A stretch of DNA of 64,000 nt, taken from positions 434,001 through 498,000 of the forward strand of contig WION01000005.1 of the NCBI GenBank assembly GCA_015039365.1, given 5' to 3'. The stretch comes from Amanita rubescens (lineage: Eukaryota > Basidiomycota > Agaricomycetes > Agaricales > Amanitaceae). Below are positions 1-12,266 of the stretch, piece after piece. The notes under the pieces were generated by a model. That model was not told the origin of the DNA. It saw only the letters and a list, made by a program, of their open reading frames with translations, and made no database searches. Numbering within the stretch: the first letter of the stretch is position 1; each line of letters starts with the position of its first letter. The position numbers were made by a program, and so were the translations under genes.

Positions 1-1349
1 CAGGACTTTCGTACAAGGCAGTGGACTTGGGTTCATTAACGCTAGACTTGCCATCTATGTCGAATTCACCCTCTGGCTTGCTCCTCATGTCGTCCAAGGT
101 ATATGTGTGTGTGGGATTGTGAATAGACAAATGGGTTTGCACACCTGAACGCGTGGAAATAACATGTGTTGTTCGGGATGATCCTGTTAGGCCGCTCGAA
201 GCTGATAAAGCAAAGCTGCCTCCGTAATCGAGATTTCCACGGACTGAGAGTATGATGCGGAGAGTCATCGAAGTTGTTAGGACAGCGGCCATACTAGACG
301 CACGTGGGATCAGGCTGATTGAACGGTATGTATTCACTTACCTAGTTACGATGGTCCGAACGGTATCCCTGGTATCCGTTGGCCTGATGATGAACCAGAA
401 CAGTACGTTTGCCATGTTGACGACCCAGATTGCCTATATGGGGATCCACATTACTTGAAGCAGAGAATGTATGAAAAAGGCATACACCGTAAAGGTTCAG
501 GCCATCACGAAGCATCAACTTCCATGGTGACAGGGGCTTTTCCTTGAGGGAGCTAATAGAGCGCTGGAGAGCGAGTACGAACTGAGAATGCACGTGAATA
601 TAACCGCCTGATAATCGAAGTCATCAGACCTACCGAAAAGGTGTAAAGGAGTGTAGGCATAAGCCAATAAATGCCAACCCATGCGGCTTTCGGACCTGCT
701 ATGCAACCTTGCCCCTGCAACAGCGGGACAGCTGATAGACAAGTCAGTGTGGTGGAGATCTCCGATGAAGGCAACGAACATCGGTAAAATGCACAGCAGA
801 TGGCAGTGACAACAATTTGGGCCCCGTACAGTGTGCCCAAAGCAAATAGAATAGCGCGATTTTTATCGTAGATGGCATGTATGCGGATTACGTGGACAAC
901 TGAGGAAACTTAACAATGGCTCGTGTAAAATAGGCGTGGACGCACTAGAAGTTGCAGCAAGGAGTACAGCGGTACAGATGGGTTCAAAAAGATAGAATTT
1001 TTGACAGGTCTAGAGGAAGAGTAAGCAGACCGATAATCGCGGAAGAAACGAAATATTACAGCCTGCGACCATTTAGTATCGAAGAATGCGACCGCTACAA
1101 GTGCTGGTGAGAAAAGGGAGGAAAAAGCCGACGTGTTCGCGTACCGACGACGACGAACTCTACGGGCATAAAAATGCGGAGAAAATGAAAGATGAGTTTG
1201 AGGACGGGCCAGCCAGGTGATTTCATCAAGCGCCATGTTCTCGGAGACAGTACGAGGGTATCCCAAGCAGCAACTGTGAGTGTGCAGACAAAGAAGTACT
1301 TGTGAGCGCTGAGATGAGGAGGAAGTTGAAGGGAAGCCGGGAGACTCAT
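1..1349 (-). CDS. DUF6533 seven-helix membrane protein, partial (C-terminus beyond left edge)
   Basis: The N-terminal exon (start codon at 1349) reads as a DUF6533 domain: KYFFVCTLTVAAWDTLVLSP followed by a hydrophobic stretch ending near PVEFVVV. An intron beginning GTACGC follows. Later exons encode further hydrophobic helices (AAWVGIYWLMPTLLYTF; NMANVLFWFIIRP). Two downstream joins close in phase: exon 342..433 joins the exon ending at 486 (donor GTATGC), and exon 1..293 joins 342 (donor GTAAGT). The last exon is an open hydrophilic Ser/Thr-rich tail that runs off position 1, so the stop is not in the window. The family is a large, functionally undefined set of basidiomycete membrane proteins. 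Joins between about 490 and 1150 are only partly resolved, and an upstream in-frame ATG at 1412 is an alternative start. Confidence 0.72.
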
Positions 1350-1704
1350 GATGGTTAGAGAAAAAGAAGTTAGGTGGAATGTATAAGTATTGGCACGGGG
1401 TGTCTGATCCAACTCCGCTTAACGCTCACAGAAAGAATTAACAGGAACAGCCCTGATCTATTTGAAACTATAAAGCTGCCATCATCATCTGGCTCGTAGT
1501 TATCCCAGCTTGGATCAATCAGATGGACAAAATGTCATACAATTCTTCCAACTGACACTGCAGCCCACGCTCACTATACTGGTGTGCATCCGTAGTGGCG
1601 CACCTCCCCCTTGAAGGTAGGAGTGTCAATTCTAATCGACCTGAATACAGCAGTACAATATTCCCTAAAGAAACTCTTTGTCGCTTTTATATATAAGGTT
1701 TCTA

Positions 1705-2770
1705 CTATTGATCAGCGCTGTTAGCATGGTTTGTTGCAAGGGAAGCTGTTATCTTCAAGTAAGTCAACCCGGCAAGCATCGGCATCTTCCTACCATTTGC
1801 TCGCCATTTCCATAGCCAGTAGTTTCGTGCAATCACCATCACCAGTTTCAGGTTGGGCATGTCAAAATATTGAACCAATGCTTTGGCACAATCTAAATCG
1901 AGGTCCCACAGAACGAGTTCCCGAAAGGATGGCATCGGGAAAGGCTGTGATCGACTCTGCGCGATGGGAAACTCGGGAAGTCCTTTTGGACCGGAGCGCG
2001 ACAGGGCAAGTATACGTGGATTCAGCGAATCAGCAACTATCTGTTTGAAGGAAGCGGGACGCAATCGGGGAAACGATGATAAGGCTTCGAAGTCCTGACA
2101 AAATAGGCAGCAACCGCTCCCAAACAAACTCTGCAACGCCAGGTGTCACATCTCGCAACTTGGGGATGTTTCCATTAAATGGTAAGGGTTGCCTCTCCAA
2201 TCCTGCTATATGAGCCGAGGAAAGTGACAAACGCTGTTCCGGATGCGGCGCACAGTTCTGAGAGGGTAATCAGCACCATGCACAAGAAACTAAACCGAGC
2301 CACGTCGATTGTTAGGTGTCGCCAACGCCACGCGTGTGGGGCAACCTATTTTGTAAGATGCGATTATTCGGCGAGCGGGCTTCCGTGGAACGCGGGGCAG
2401 GGCATCAAGGACTTTCGTGTCGTCATCCGAGTCGACGTGGCTGGGCAGATATCGCGTAATGGAGACATCTAAGAGAACAGATTTTAGAGCCGTTGAGATA
2501 AACGCCAATTTTTCAAGCAGGTTCTCTGTCCGGGAAGTGTACGAGGGCTATATTAGTCCATAAATGTGGGGTATCAATTGCGATACGGCGCCACTCGCGG
2601 CATACATGGGACACGTTCACTGCAGATGGGAGTAACTGGTTTCGGAGGAGGCCACTACCTGAACCGTCGTCGGAATCCAAAGGGGCTCGGGACAATATGT
2701 ATTGGCACCCCCATCGAGGGTCCAAGAGGTCCCATAATTCACTTTTCTTGTGGTGAATTGATGTAGTCAA
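1705..2770 (-). pseudogene. Degraded F-box/leucine-rich-type gene copy
   Basis: Minus-strand segments match the usual mushroom F-box architecture: VSHVCREWRRIAIDTPHLWT near 2580-2650, HAWRWRHLTIDVARFSF near 2300-2340, and a leucine-rich tail (FRELVLWDLDLDCAKALVQY) near 1880-1950. These pieces lie in different frames. No intron with GT...AG ends explains the shifts near 2525 and 2335. A stop follows EATLTI near 2180. No convincing F-box start (LPxEIL) precedes the first piece. I read this as a decayed, 5'-truncated copy. An intact F-box gene lies 1.2 kb away on the other strand. Sequencing errors could explain one shift but hardly all of them. Confidence 0.62.
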
Positions 2771-3004
2771 TGAATTTCATCTAAAGTTATGTGACTTATA
2801 ACTTCACTTTTTTTTTCTATAACACATTGTTCAAGCTTCAAGGATGCCGTATGTTTGTGGAATAAGTACAACACGGTTACTATACGTCTGATCTCAGCAG
2901 TGCTCAGAAGAATGAATATGATATTTTAGTGCAGTTACATGTTGAGCAAGGAAACCACGCAACGGCCATACATGCATGTGCTTGCATAGTCAGAAGGCAG
3001 GCGC

Positions 3005-3578
3005 TCACTCCTCTTCCTCGCCTTCCTCCTCTTCCTCCTCCTCTTCCTCCTTGGCCGCCTCTACCACGGTGGTAGCGATACGGTCTAGATCCCGGACGCC
3101 ATCCTGTGATATTCTTCGTCCGCCATTTTCTGACTTTTCCAAGATACCAATCTTTTCCAATGACTGGCACACGTTTCGTTGAACAGACGCGGATGAATCG
3201 GCATGGTGTGAAGGGCGATTGCCACGTCTTTTGCGACCGCCATGCAGTTTGGTGAGGGCACCGATTCCAACATCTTTTCGTAGGTATATGTGGCGTGCAA
3301 CGGCGGCTGTACCATTACATCATTAGAACACAAATATGTGAGTGCTTGGAACAAAACGAACCTGCGCGAACATAGTACCAATCAGGATCATAAGGCGCAA
3401 GCTCCTTGTAGTGTCCTGTTTTCACGATATCTGCCCATGTCGGCACTTCGAGTTTGCCAGATCGTTTAAGGTGGTTCGCATAAGCAGAGATGAATGCATC
3501 TGCACTGAAACGACGCAAGTCAGCGAAATTTAGGCGCGACAAAGAGAGTATGCACCTAACGTCTCGTACTCCCGGCAT
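3005..3578 (-). CDS. RPS19: 40S ribosomal protein S19 (eS19)
   Basis: Three exons join in phase: 3556..3578, 3362..3504 and 3005..3306, giving 155 residues. The first exon encodes MPGVRDV plus a split Ser codon. The second carries the family signature [20 protein letters not shown] and [14 protein letters not shown]. The third starts [20 protein letters not shown] and continues through [16 protein letters not shown]. The C-terminus ends in a run of glutamates, longer and more acidic than in many eukaryotic S19 proteins. eS19 is a small-subunit protein needed for 18S rRNA 3'-end maturation and 40S assembly. The gene is divergent from the F-box gene at 3932, with about 350 bp between. Confidence 0.96.
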
Positions 3579-3931
3579 GATAGCGTTGGTTAATTGAGAT
3601 TGAAAACTTGAAGGTGGGCGGGCACGACGTTGAGGATTTGATGTTGATCGTCGTGCTTAGAACGCCGTTGCGGCTGCGGCATTTTCCGAAAAACTGTACA
3701 GTACGGCTGTCGGCTCGTTGCTTAGTCAGCAATTGGCAGTCCTTTTCCCGAAGGCCTAGAGTGCTAGTCCAGCTTAAGCTTTGTCTGTACGTGTACTGCA
3801 AAGATTTTGCTGTGGTTCTGGTTCTTACTCTCGAGCTAGAAAGGTTCCTCATGGGACGATAATTCCCACGCAGTCTCGTTTTTCGGCTCAGCTGATAGCT
3901 ATTTGATTCAGGCATATCGCGCTGGCGCTCC
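3579..3931. other. Intergenic region between RPS19 and the F-box gene
   Basis: This stretch must hold both divergent promoters. I saw no convincing reading frame. Long antisense frames here are shadows of the flanking genes. It has pyrimidine-rich stretches but no clear TATA box. Confidence 0.5.
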
Positions 3932-5293
3932 ATGAGCATTACTGTTCTTCCCTCGGAGCTCCTCATTGAGACGTTTGTCATTGCTGGACGCGAAGAATCA
4001 TTGGCCCCTCTTCGATTACGGCGCGTTTGCAAATGGTGGAGGGATGTTGTTGACGCTGCGCCTAGTGTGTGGCAATGTCTTTCGTTGGGCGATGATATTG
4101 CCACTTCACATGCAAGAGCAGCACTATGGACGAGAAGATCCAAACCGCTTCCCATCGACATTGACCTCCATATAACCGATTCTGACATGTTACTGGTCCA
4201 TCTCTCACCGCTATTTCCGTGCATTGACAGATGGCGACGTTTAACCTTACATGGCGCATGGGAGCTGCTGTTCGGTGATTTTCGTATTCCTGCAGCGTTA
4301 CTTCAAACAATGTCCGTCGATTTACGTGACTCGGAGCCAGCAGATGACATCGATCTGCCATTTCCGGAACCCGAATCCATGTTCGCTCAATGCCCTAGCA
4401 GGCCCGAAACTTTTGCAGTTAACCTGCGGATGTCTCAGCTTCCAGAGCCACGTCTCTTGAGCCCTTTCCGGTTCACCCACCTCAATATCAGCGAAGCTAA
4501 TTTCGCCACAAACCAAGCACACCCCTTCCGTACATTATCTTTTCTTACCATGTTTCCGGCTCTACAATCCCTCACATTTACCGGTTGGCCCCACGATGAT
4601 GACGCATATAACTCGGTCTTCCCCCTGGTTAATCTACCTGACTTGCACACGCTTCATCTGCGAAACACGTGCTCTGTTCGTGCTATTCTATCACACATAT
4701 ACACGCCGCAGCTCCGGGTTCTATATCTCTATCATCTAAACGTTGATTTTCGATTGCAACAATTGGGAACCGGGGTTACTCTGCCAGAAGCTGGAGACAG
4801 TGCTGATGAAGCCAACGACTTCTCGCAGTCGCCATGGAGCGATTTAGCGACTGGGATGGGGTTGAGAAGCCTCATCACACGCTGCAATCCGCCGATTAGG
4901 GTCCTTGAGATGGATTTCAGTGACATGCGGACGAAAGACTTTATATTCGTGTTTAGTCGGCTACAGACATTGCAAGAGTTCATGATAGTAGCGTCGGACA
5001 TGAGCGACACGGTCATCGATTTACTAAAGCCCTATCGCCGACAATGGAATCGGGATGGACGGGCAGAAGAGTGGGTCGTCCGACTCCCTCGGCTTAGGCG
5101 ATTCGAGCTGTTCAATTGCCAACGCCTAACTGGCGAAGCTATCGTTGAAGCTTTCAGTGAACGTGTAGCGTTTACTGACCAGAATTTGTCGGACACGTTG
5201 TCCGAAGTTTCCGTGGTCAATTGTGATGGTTTCACAGCGGATCATGGCCACGCGTTGACTAAAGTTTTGGGGAGCAGATTTAGGCTTGATTAA
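3932..5293 (+). CDS. F-box protein with leucine-rich-like C-terminal region
   Basis: A single intronless frame of 453 codons. The N-terminus (VLPSELLIETFVIAGREE, then LRLRRVCKWWRDVVDAAPSV) is the F-box of mushroom fungi, the part that binds Skp1 in SCF ubiquitin ligases. The rest has irregular leucine-rich spacing (LQSLTFTGW, LPDLHTLHLRN, LRVLYLYHLNVD, LRRFELFNCQRLTGEAIVEA), as expected of a substrate-recognition region. The start at 3932 lies directly before the F-box, and no upstream in-frame ATG fits better. Substrate unknown. The broken F-box copy at 1705-2770 belongs to the same broad family. Confidence 0.88.
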   Translation: MSITVLPSELLIETFVIAGREESLAPLRLRRVCKWWRDVVDAAPSVWQCLSLGDDIATSHARAALWTRRSKPLPIDIDLHITDSDMLLVHLSPLFPCIDRWRRLTLHGAWELLFGDFRIPAALLQTMSVDLRDSEPADDIDLPFPEPESMFAQCPSRPETFAVNLRMSQLPEPRLLSPFRFTHLNISEANFATNQAHPFRTLSFLTMFPALQSLTFTGWPHDDDAYNSVFPLVNLPDLHTLHLRNTCSVRAILSHIYTPQLRVLYLYHLNVDFRLQQLGTGVTLPEAGDSADEANDFSQSPWSDLATGMGLRSLITRCNPPIRVLEMDFSDMRTKDFIFVFSRLQTLQEFMIVASDMSDTVIDLLKPYRRQWNRDGRAEEWVVRLPRLRRFELFNCQRLTGEAIVEAFSERVAFTDQNLSDTLSEVSVVNCDGFTADHGHALTKVLGSRFRLD

Positions 5294-5588
5294 TGATTAA
5301 TATAGACATGGTACATGGTGCATGGTAAACAGATCTAGACTTTAGCTTTAGCAATAAGCAAAGAACGGTGCGTGGCATTAGCGAGTTAGCGACCCCATTC
5401 TATCTGTCATCGGCCCCCGGTGCAGTCCAGACTCCAAACTAACAGAATATGGACCGATGTGGCGTCTCGGCGTCTTAAATTGTGTTGAAAATTCAATGGT
5501 GCCGTCCGGCCATATTCCCACCTTGACCGTCCCTTCAACGCCCTGTAATGTCTATTCATTCAATGTAACCATTTTTTATCTTTCTTCC

Positions 5589-7497
5589 ATGCCTTGTCCG
5601 TCGCGTCCAAAAACCTGCGACGTTCCCTTTACAGCTATCTTTTCCTTTCCTGTACGTTTTTGTTCCTATCATATGATACATTATACTTACCGATTATTTT
5701 CAAGTCTCGTATATGGAATCCTCCTCCACCTGTAACAAAGGATAAATCATACGGGAGTACGTTTCTAAGCTATTTGACCACTCGTAATGTACGCATTTAG
5801 CCGTGTATAATAGTTGTCCCTCAGCTTCAAGTTCGTCTCGATGATATCCTCGACAGAAAGCACCTACCTCCTCTTGGTTTGTAGAACCTTCATCGTGTGT
5901 ATATATATCTGCTAACCAAAAAAAATAGGTCTTAAAGAGTTTGAGGTATTCTTCGGTCATATCATGTTAGTCCACATTCAACTGACAGTGGAAACAGGAA
6001 TGGTTGTTGTTTGTTGAGATGAACGCAGAGAATCTGTGAGTATGAAGTATATTTATCAAGGCCACACAATTGACACCTCATAGCTATTTTATTTTGTGGT
6101 TGAGGGAGTACACTATTCGGTACAATAATTGGGCTGAGCAGATGAGATGTGAATGGGTTGCAGCTGTCGAAGAGGGCGTGCCTTGGTCAACAACGCACAC
6201 CCTATCACACATCGCTATGTTCTATTCGCGCGCCAAGGAGACATTCCTGACCCATGGGGCCAGATACGAACTTCGCCTTCCCTCGCATTATCTCGCACCA
6301 TTCCGCGTTCCAACTTCACATAGTGGCCCTCATCCAGACCCTGAAAGCTTCGCACAGGTCGCGATTGAGACGCGCAACAAGCTTGAGCGTAGTTTGCAGA
6401 GGTTTGTCTCAGCTCAGCTCAAAAACGTGGGTAATAAACGTCTAATCTGCGGCATGACATCGGGTTCCCTACTCTTTCTCATCGGAGCGGTGCCCATGAT
6501 TGTTGCCACCGTAATAGAAGGCGACTCGAAATGGCTACGGCTTGCGCTTTTTCCAGCTATCTGGTTCAGCACTACAGTCGTGATATCTGCATTGCATGGT
6601 GTGTGCATTGGTGTCTATGCTTTTGGCGACTTTCGACAGCTACGCAAATACGAACTTGCCCGGCCAGTTGCCCCAAGCCCAGAACCCCGACCATTGCCGA
6701 GCGATGAACCTTCCATTGCGGTCCAGAATGTTACAACATCTCCGATGCCCCTAGTCACTCCTCCCGATCCTGCACATTGCAGTTCTAGCCACTCTCTTTC
6801 ACGACCACCATCAACTACATCAGTTTCGACGAGCGCCTCCCCGATCGACTTTCGCGAACCACCCGTAATTATAATTGACATTTCATCAGAAATCTCGGAC
6901 GAGCCTGATGGTGCCCTTTGTACGGTATTCTCGTCTTCAGATCATGAGGCCGAAGGGTATGCCGAGTCCATAATTAACAATCGCGACGGAAGCATGCTGT
7001 ACAATGCTACTGCCTCGTTTATCCATCCGTATGTGGCTGCAGAAAATCCCGATCCTCTTGGACAGAATGTTCCACCAGAAAACCATCAGCGAATCGATCG
7101 CTTTGACTTCAATGCGCTTCCCCCCAAGCTACGAGACCCTCACACTGAGAATGTCAAATTTATCCCCGAGGTAGTAATTGCTCGCCTTCGAGCTTTGAAC
7201 CTGGAATCCATGAGTTGTTCTCAAGATAAAATGACGCATAGTCCCAGCAGCAGTTTCGGAACATCTTTCCCTGACCTGTCGTCCTCCCCGTGTCGCTCAG
7301 ATGATCCAGAAAAGATTGTACGCTCAAGGTTTAGGAAGGTGATGTCTGTTCCTGCTTTTGCAGTGCCTTGGACGCCAGTCTTGAGCCCTGTCATCAGGCG
7401 TGGCCAATGGGAAATCGTTACGCGGTCTTTGTGCTGGGCCTTCTTGATCAGCTTGATCATAACTGGGTCGTTGGTGGCCATCCCAGTGCACTGGTGA
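5589..7497 (+). CDS. RGS-like domain membrane protein (Rax1-like)
   Basis: Six exons close in phase: 5589..5651, 5705..5756, 5814..5876, 5929..5945, 5998..6035, 6084..7497, giving 548 residues. The short exons rebuild an RGS-type N-terminus: LDDILDRKHLPPL, LKEFEEWLLFVEMNAENLYF, ILWLREYTIRYNNW. Two hydrophobic segments follow (SGSLLFLIGAVPMIVATVI; LALFPAIWFSTTVVISALHG). Next comes a long Pro/Ser-rich hydrophilic region. A third hydrophobic segment (AFLISLIITGSLVAIPV) lies at the extreme C-terminus. Fungal Rax1 proteins pair an RGS fold with membrane helices and act in polarity. That role, or G-protein regulation, is inference here. The small 5' exons are supported by phase and family sequence only. 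Confidence 0.75.
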
Positions 7498-9057
7498 TTC
7501 CGACTCTTCGATCGCATCTTTTTCGTTAGCTAGCATCTCTCCTTTTTATCATGTGCATACTTCATTGCCGTCATCATGTTTGACTCTCGTCGTTCGCTAT
7601 CATCTCGTTACCGCTTAGTATATCTACCTAATAATTGAATGAAGCTACCATAAAAGCCGTTTGTACAGTTGACAACTTGGGGCTCATGTGGAACAATTCC
7701 CATTTAGCCTAGGAAATGAAAATAAAATTTTAAACCGCTTGTAATCGCCTATTGTTTCCCGGACAATATGGAATCCACCGGACCAGCAGGCCACCAGCAG
7801 GATGGAATGCATGCGACTTTTCGTAGGCAACGATATTCTTTTGGAGAAAATTGCCAGCATATGAATGGTTGTGTCAGCTGTCATCAATGCAAAGTTGCCA
7901 TCCAACATCTGCCTCGTTGAGTGGCAATGGTGAAGCGCCCGCTGGTAGCTGTTACTATAAAATGGCTTTCGGGATACCACGCGAAAAGGGACGTGATTGG
8001 GCCCTGGATGCAACAATGTGATCTGCACGTTGTAAGCATCTGAACTACATATGCGTTTGAGGCTGCCGATACAGGTACGGCGTGCATCGGACACCCACGC
8101 TGAACGCCATTCATCTGAACTTCCTTACAATTATATACCAACTCGAAGAGGAAGAGGCCTCAAACCCGAAGGGAAGCATTGAATGAACGATTCGAGTCTT
8201 CTAGCCTCCTGTAGCTCATAGTAACCATACTGGGACACATACACATGTACGCGTTTCGTTAAATAACCTGTTCTGTTCAATATTCATGTGATACAGTCAA
8301 GATGGAACGCGGCTAAGTTCGGCTGCCCCTTGCTGGCACATCCGAATCTTGTTGGTACACAGTCATTTATTCATAATTCAACGGGACAGCTTCCGCTCCG
8401 TGTCACTGTCAAGGCGCTCTGGATCAAGGATTAATAAAGAAAACAACGTATTCCTCTTTGAGAGGCGAATCAGTCATCTGCCTACGAGATACAGGAGACC
8501 ACCCCTACTCGCTTATGAGTCTTCCATCACACGTTTTTTCTGTGCATCTCTCAGTACCTACTACAACGACTTCGATGAGGCTAGGGGAATACCAATTACA
8601 GTTCTAGAATACATACTGTTCACGGCTCATTGATCAATGTCATTCGAGCTCCCAAGATCACTGCACCTGCATATCATCGTTCCTGCACCTGAAGAAAGTA
8701 CAATGCGGTCCGGCTCAGATGTCGGTTGAACTGGTTCGTGTTGCCGAGTGTTAACTTAGAATTTTTGGAACATACGCCACACCTAACGTCGTACACCTCG
8801 TGAATAGTGAAGTTTGCAGCGAAAGAACATCGGAAGGATGCTCCATCGATGCAATAAGCATACACACGCGAAGTTGGGCTTGTAGAAAGGGTCAGGCAAC
8901 GCTGAGTAGCTGTTTTGTCGTAAATCTATAAAACATACGATCCACAGTCTCTGACGCCCCTGACCGGATTACCAGAATGACAGTTGATTCCGACCGTTGA
9001 GCACGGGATAACGGCTGTTTCAATATCATTGATTCAATACAATACCCCAAAACAAGT
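7498..9057. other. Intergenic, no recognisable gene
   Basis: About 1.6 kb. On the minus strand a frame of about 136 codons (7684..8094) and shorter ones at 8674..8865 and 8892..9107 are open, but none resembles a known family and no good exon joins link them. They may be fragments of a decayed gene or chance frames. The 3' flanks of the RGS-like gene and the TCP11-like gene fall here. Confidence 0.4.
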
Positions 9058-11407
9058 CTACATCTCCAAAAATCCGTTTTGTTCGTACAGTGGTAGATAT
9101 GTGCCAAGATGTACCGAGGCTAGCCGTGTGATCTTGTAGACAAGTATGCGAATCTCGTCCGTCAAGGGTTCCGTTCCCGCGTCTTTGATCTCGCCATCAG
9201 CATCGAGGTCTACGTGGAGTTCCGTAAGTTTCTGTATGCAGGTGTCTCGCCTAGAGATGGCCCGAACAACGCCATCAAGGACGGCGTTGCGCAGCCGATC
9301 ACGAGCCAGCGCACTCAGAGAAGAGTTCGGATGGAAATTTGTACCAACCCAACTGCGAGCCAAGTCAAGTAATTGTTTGTCAGGGGCATCACAACCATCG
9401 GCTGAATCTTGTTGCGCTGTACGAGCTTTATGGGCATGCTTGACAATTTGTAGCGTGATATCATCTCTCATGAGGGAGCATCTATCAACACGTTTGTCCT
9501 GCATGTCATGTCTTTTCGTCGGGTACCTGCGCGAGAAGCAGCATCCCAGTCGGCTCCCGGAGATGGCTCGTAGCTCTGCCTTCAGCTTCTGAAGACGTGG
9601 CAGGCTTGGCGATACCATCTCGCAACCTGTCCGAGCTTTGATCTGGACAAGCTGCCGGTATAGGAGAAGAGACAGGTACAGTGCCGTCACTTCAGCTGCC
9701 TCGGAGCTGAAGGCCGCCAAGCGGTTGGCATCCAGATACAGCGTCTCCGGATAGGCAATAGCGGCCAGTGACCCATCAAGACGTGATGATGAGGTCGCAG
9801 CGTTGACACGATCGGTGGGTGGTAGGAAGACCAAATCCACGAGGCCCATCACCGTGGCAAGATGAATTTGTTGATTAGTAGACAATTTGGAATAGGCTCG
9901 AATTTCAGGGGGGCGAGATTGATGTATTTTGGTCTGCTCTTGGGCTAGCAGGGTATCGCGAGACTTTTTGATCCACGCACTCGTCCTTTTGAGGCCGACA
10001 TCAAAATCTTTACTCTGGAACGCTTTCAATTCGTACTGGCCGGATGTACGTATCAAATATGGCCGTAAACTCTGTAATTGGTGATTGGCTATGTCCTATA
10101 TGGACTACGGCTGAGTGGCGTCTTGATCGATGGGTAGTCATACGCACCAGTTTCATGACTTCTAAAAGCTCCATGCACATGCGAAAAGCCTTCAGGGCAT
10201 CTGAAGGGCTCATTTTATCATCTTTACAACACTTGGCCATTTGAATCATTTCGTCAACAGCGCTGTCCCTCATAGGAGCGCAGTGTTCCTTCAGGGTATA
10301 ACCAACAGCCTGTAACAAACCCGAAGGATCGAAAATGCCTCGTTTAATTTCTTGCTCAATCAGAACAGGATCGAAAATTGAACGGATATAAGTCGCCTGG
10401 GAAGAGTACTGATGGACCTGGGTATTTATCGAACCGCGGTCGACGGATAGGTCCGTCAGATCTGAAAGAGGTTGTATGACGAATAAGAGAACTTCAAGGA
10501 ACTCGTGGAGAAAAGCGTGAATCCTTGAAGGCATACGTATTGTGTACGCATTATCTGCGGGTATGAAGATGGTAACTGGCCCACTTCTGTTCGATGGTGG
10601 CAATGCGCATGCGCAGACCCGACTGCGAGGTTTACCGTCGACATCGAAAGACACGCACGTACAACCGTCTTTCAATTCCTGCGACAACGCAGCCCAATAT
10701 CGTTCTGCAGCATCACGCTTTCTGCGACTGTACGTCGGCCGAAACTGAAGCCTGGGCTCGACGAGTAGATCATGTCCTTGAGAATCCAAAAATTAAATTC
10801 AGACGTCGTACGGCGATGTAGTGTCCGACGTACGCAACTGTGGATTTCGGATTATCGAGTCCAGCTCTAATTCCAGTAGCGTTTGCCTGTTCACTGGTGG
10901 TCTCAAAGAGGGTATATGTGGCGATGAATAGTCAATGGCGGCCGCGACCGCAGCTGGTGACGAGCGTGCAATACGAAATAAACGGTGACTTGAAGGGCCA
11001 GCAGCAGCGTCTCCTGGAGTGGTATCCAGCACTCTGGAAGACGAAAGCTTGGCAGAATCGGAGGGTATGTCTTTTCGTACGTCCTTCGTAGGGCTTGACG
11101 GAGGTGAATCCATCATATCCAGTCGCGGACGCTTGGGGCGGTTGGTGGGATAGGTATCGTATTCTGTCTGAGGTGACACGGGACTACAAGAGGAAGGAGA
11201 AGAAGGAGAAGACCACATTTCATTTTCGGCGGGCAGCCAAGGCAGCCGGGGCGCGATGACGGAGGGCCTTGCGGCGGCGGCAGCCGAGGTATCAACGATT
11301 AGGCTGTCAGGGGCGGCACGAGAGTCCTGGGAGTCGGGAGGGGAGCAATCGTCGCTGTCAGCCTTGCGCTTGCGGTGGTTGAAGGGCAGGTGAGCAAGGT
11401 CATCCAT
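9058..11407 (-). CDS. TCP11 / SOK1-like protein
   Basis: Three exons in phase: 10834..11407, 10148..10776 and 9058..10095, giving 746 residues. The N-terminal 190 residues are disordered and Ser/Pro-rich with basic patches (HRKRKA, RPKRPRL). The T-complex-11 domain begins at RQTLLELELDSIIRNPQLRH and includes LQFRPTYSRRKRDAAERYW, LLEVMKL then DIANHQLQSLRPYL across the second join, and LYLDANRLAAF. Fungal members such as yeast Sok1 are linked to cAMP/PKA signalling as high-copy suppressors; molecular function is uncertain. The start at 11407 is preferred to an upstream ATG at 11488 because a TATATA lies between them on this strand. Confidence 0.88.
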
Positions 11408-12266
11408 GCTGGGGGGAGACGGGAAGAGGGATAGGAGGGTAGAGCGGTATATAAGTGAGTAAGGGGTGGCCGGAAACACATGGTGCATTAAAGACTAAGA
11501 AAGCGAGAGGCGCATGCGACGGTCGGCTCACGATTTTTTTGGTCTGGGCTTCGCATGTTCGCATGCATTGACAAGCCTGATCCCAGTTTCCGTGAATCTC
11601 TCTAGCACGCTTGGTCTGCGTGAATCCAAGTCAATACATCCTGCTACATGAATTCATTAGTATCTCAGTCCCTGCTACATAATATAGGCCTTACTTTTTA
11701 CGGCAATCAGCTGTTCTTTTCCTTGAGGTTCACCTTGCCCGGAGCTGCGCTGAACACGGTTGTAGGCAAAAACATCCAACAAGGAAAATCTTGTCCCAAA
11801 CAGTCTCCGCTCGCACGCTTCTCCGAAATCTTTTCTCAGTCACCGCTGCAGCATGCTTGCGCTCAGCACGGATCCCATCGTCAGCAAGTAAAGACTTTAC
11901 TATTTTGCACATCCGGTCCATCACACGACTTCATATCTAGTAGTGGCAACTAGAGCGTTCTCATGTACAGAGACGTGAAACACACATTTATGAACGCCTC
12001 CTGGCTCCACCGCTTTGCGATTTAATCTAACTACACACATAAGATTGATGATCAATAAAGCTTTTATGTACTGACAAGCTTATGTTAAGCATATCCGGGC
12101 GCACCTTTCGTCATAAATATGACAAACACTTCATTAACTAGCCTCGTGCACTCGGTGCACCTGAATACATCAGATTGGCAACTTGGAGTGAATCTTGGCC
12201 ACAACAAGGCGTTGTGAACTATCGAACATTTATGGGGGAACTATCAAACTTCAACATTCATAACGC
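11408..12266. other. Intergenic between TCP11-like gene and VMA2
   Basis: About 860 bp upstream of the TCP11-like gene and downstream of VMA2 (both minus strand). A 101-codon plus-strand frame at 11648..11953 and a 64-codon minus frame opposite it are open but show no family resemblance. I see no repeats or RNA genes. Confidence 0.45.
11447..11454 (-). promoter_or_regulatory. TATA-like element of the TCP11-like gene
   Basis: TATATA on the minus strand, about 40 bp upstream of the chosen ATG at 11407. The position is compatible with a core promoter with a short leader. It argues against use of the ATG at 11488. Confidence 0.4.

Noticed and set aside
3556..4224. 222-codon minus-strand open frame opposite the F-box gene
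   Set aside because: It overlaps the intact F-box frame and the RPS19 promoter and first exon, and its translation has no family resemblance. A shadow frame.
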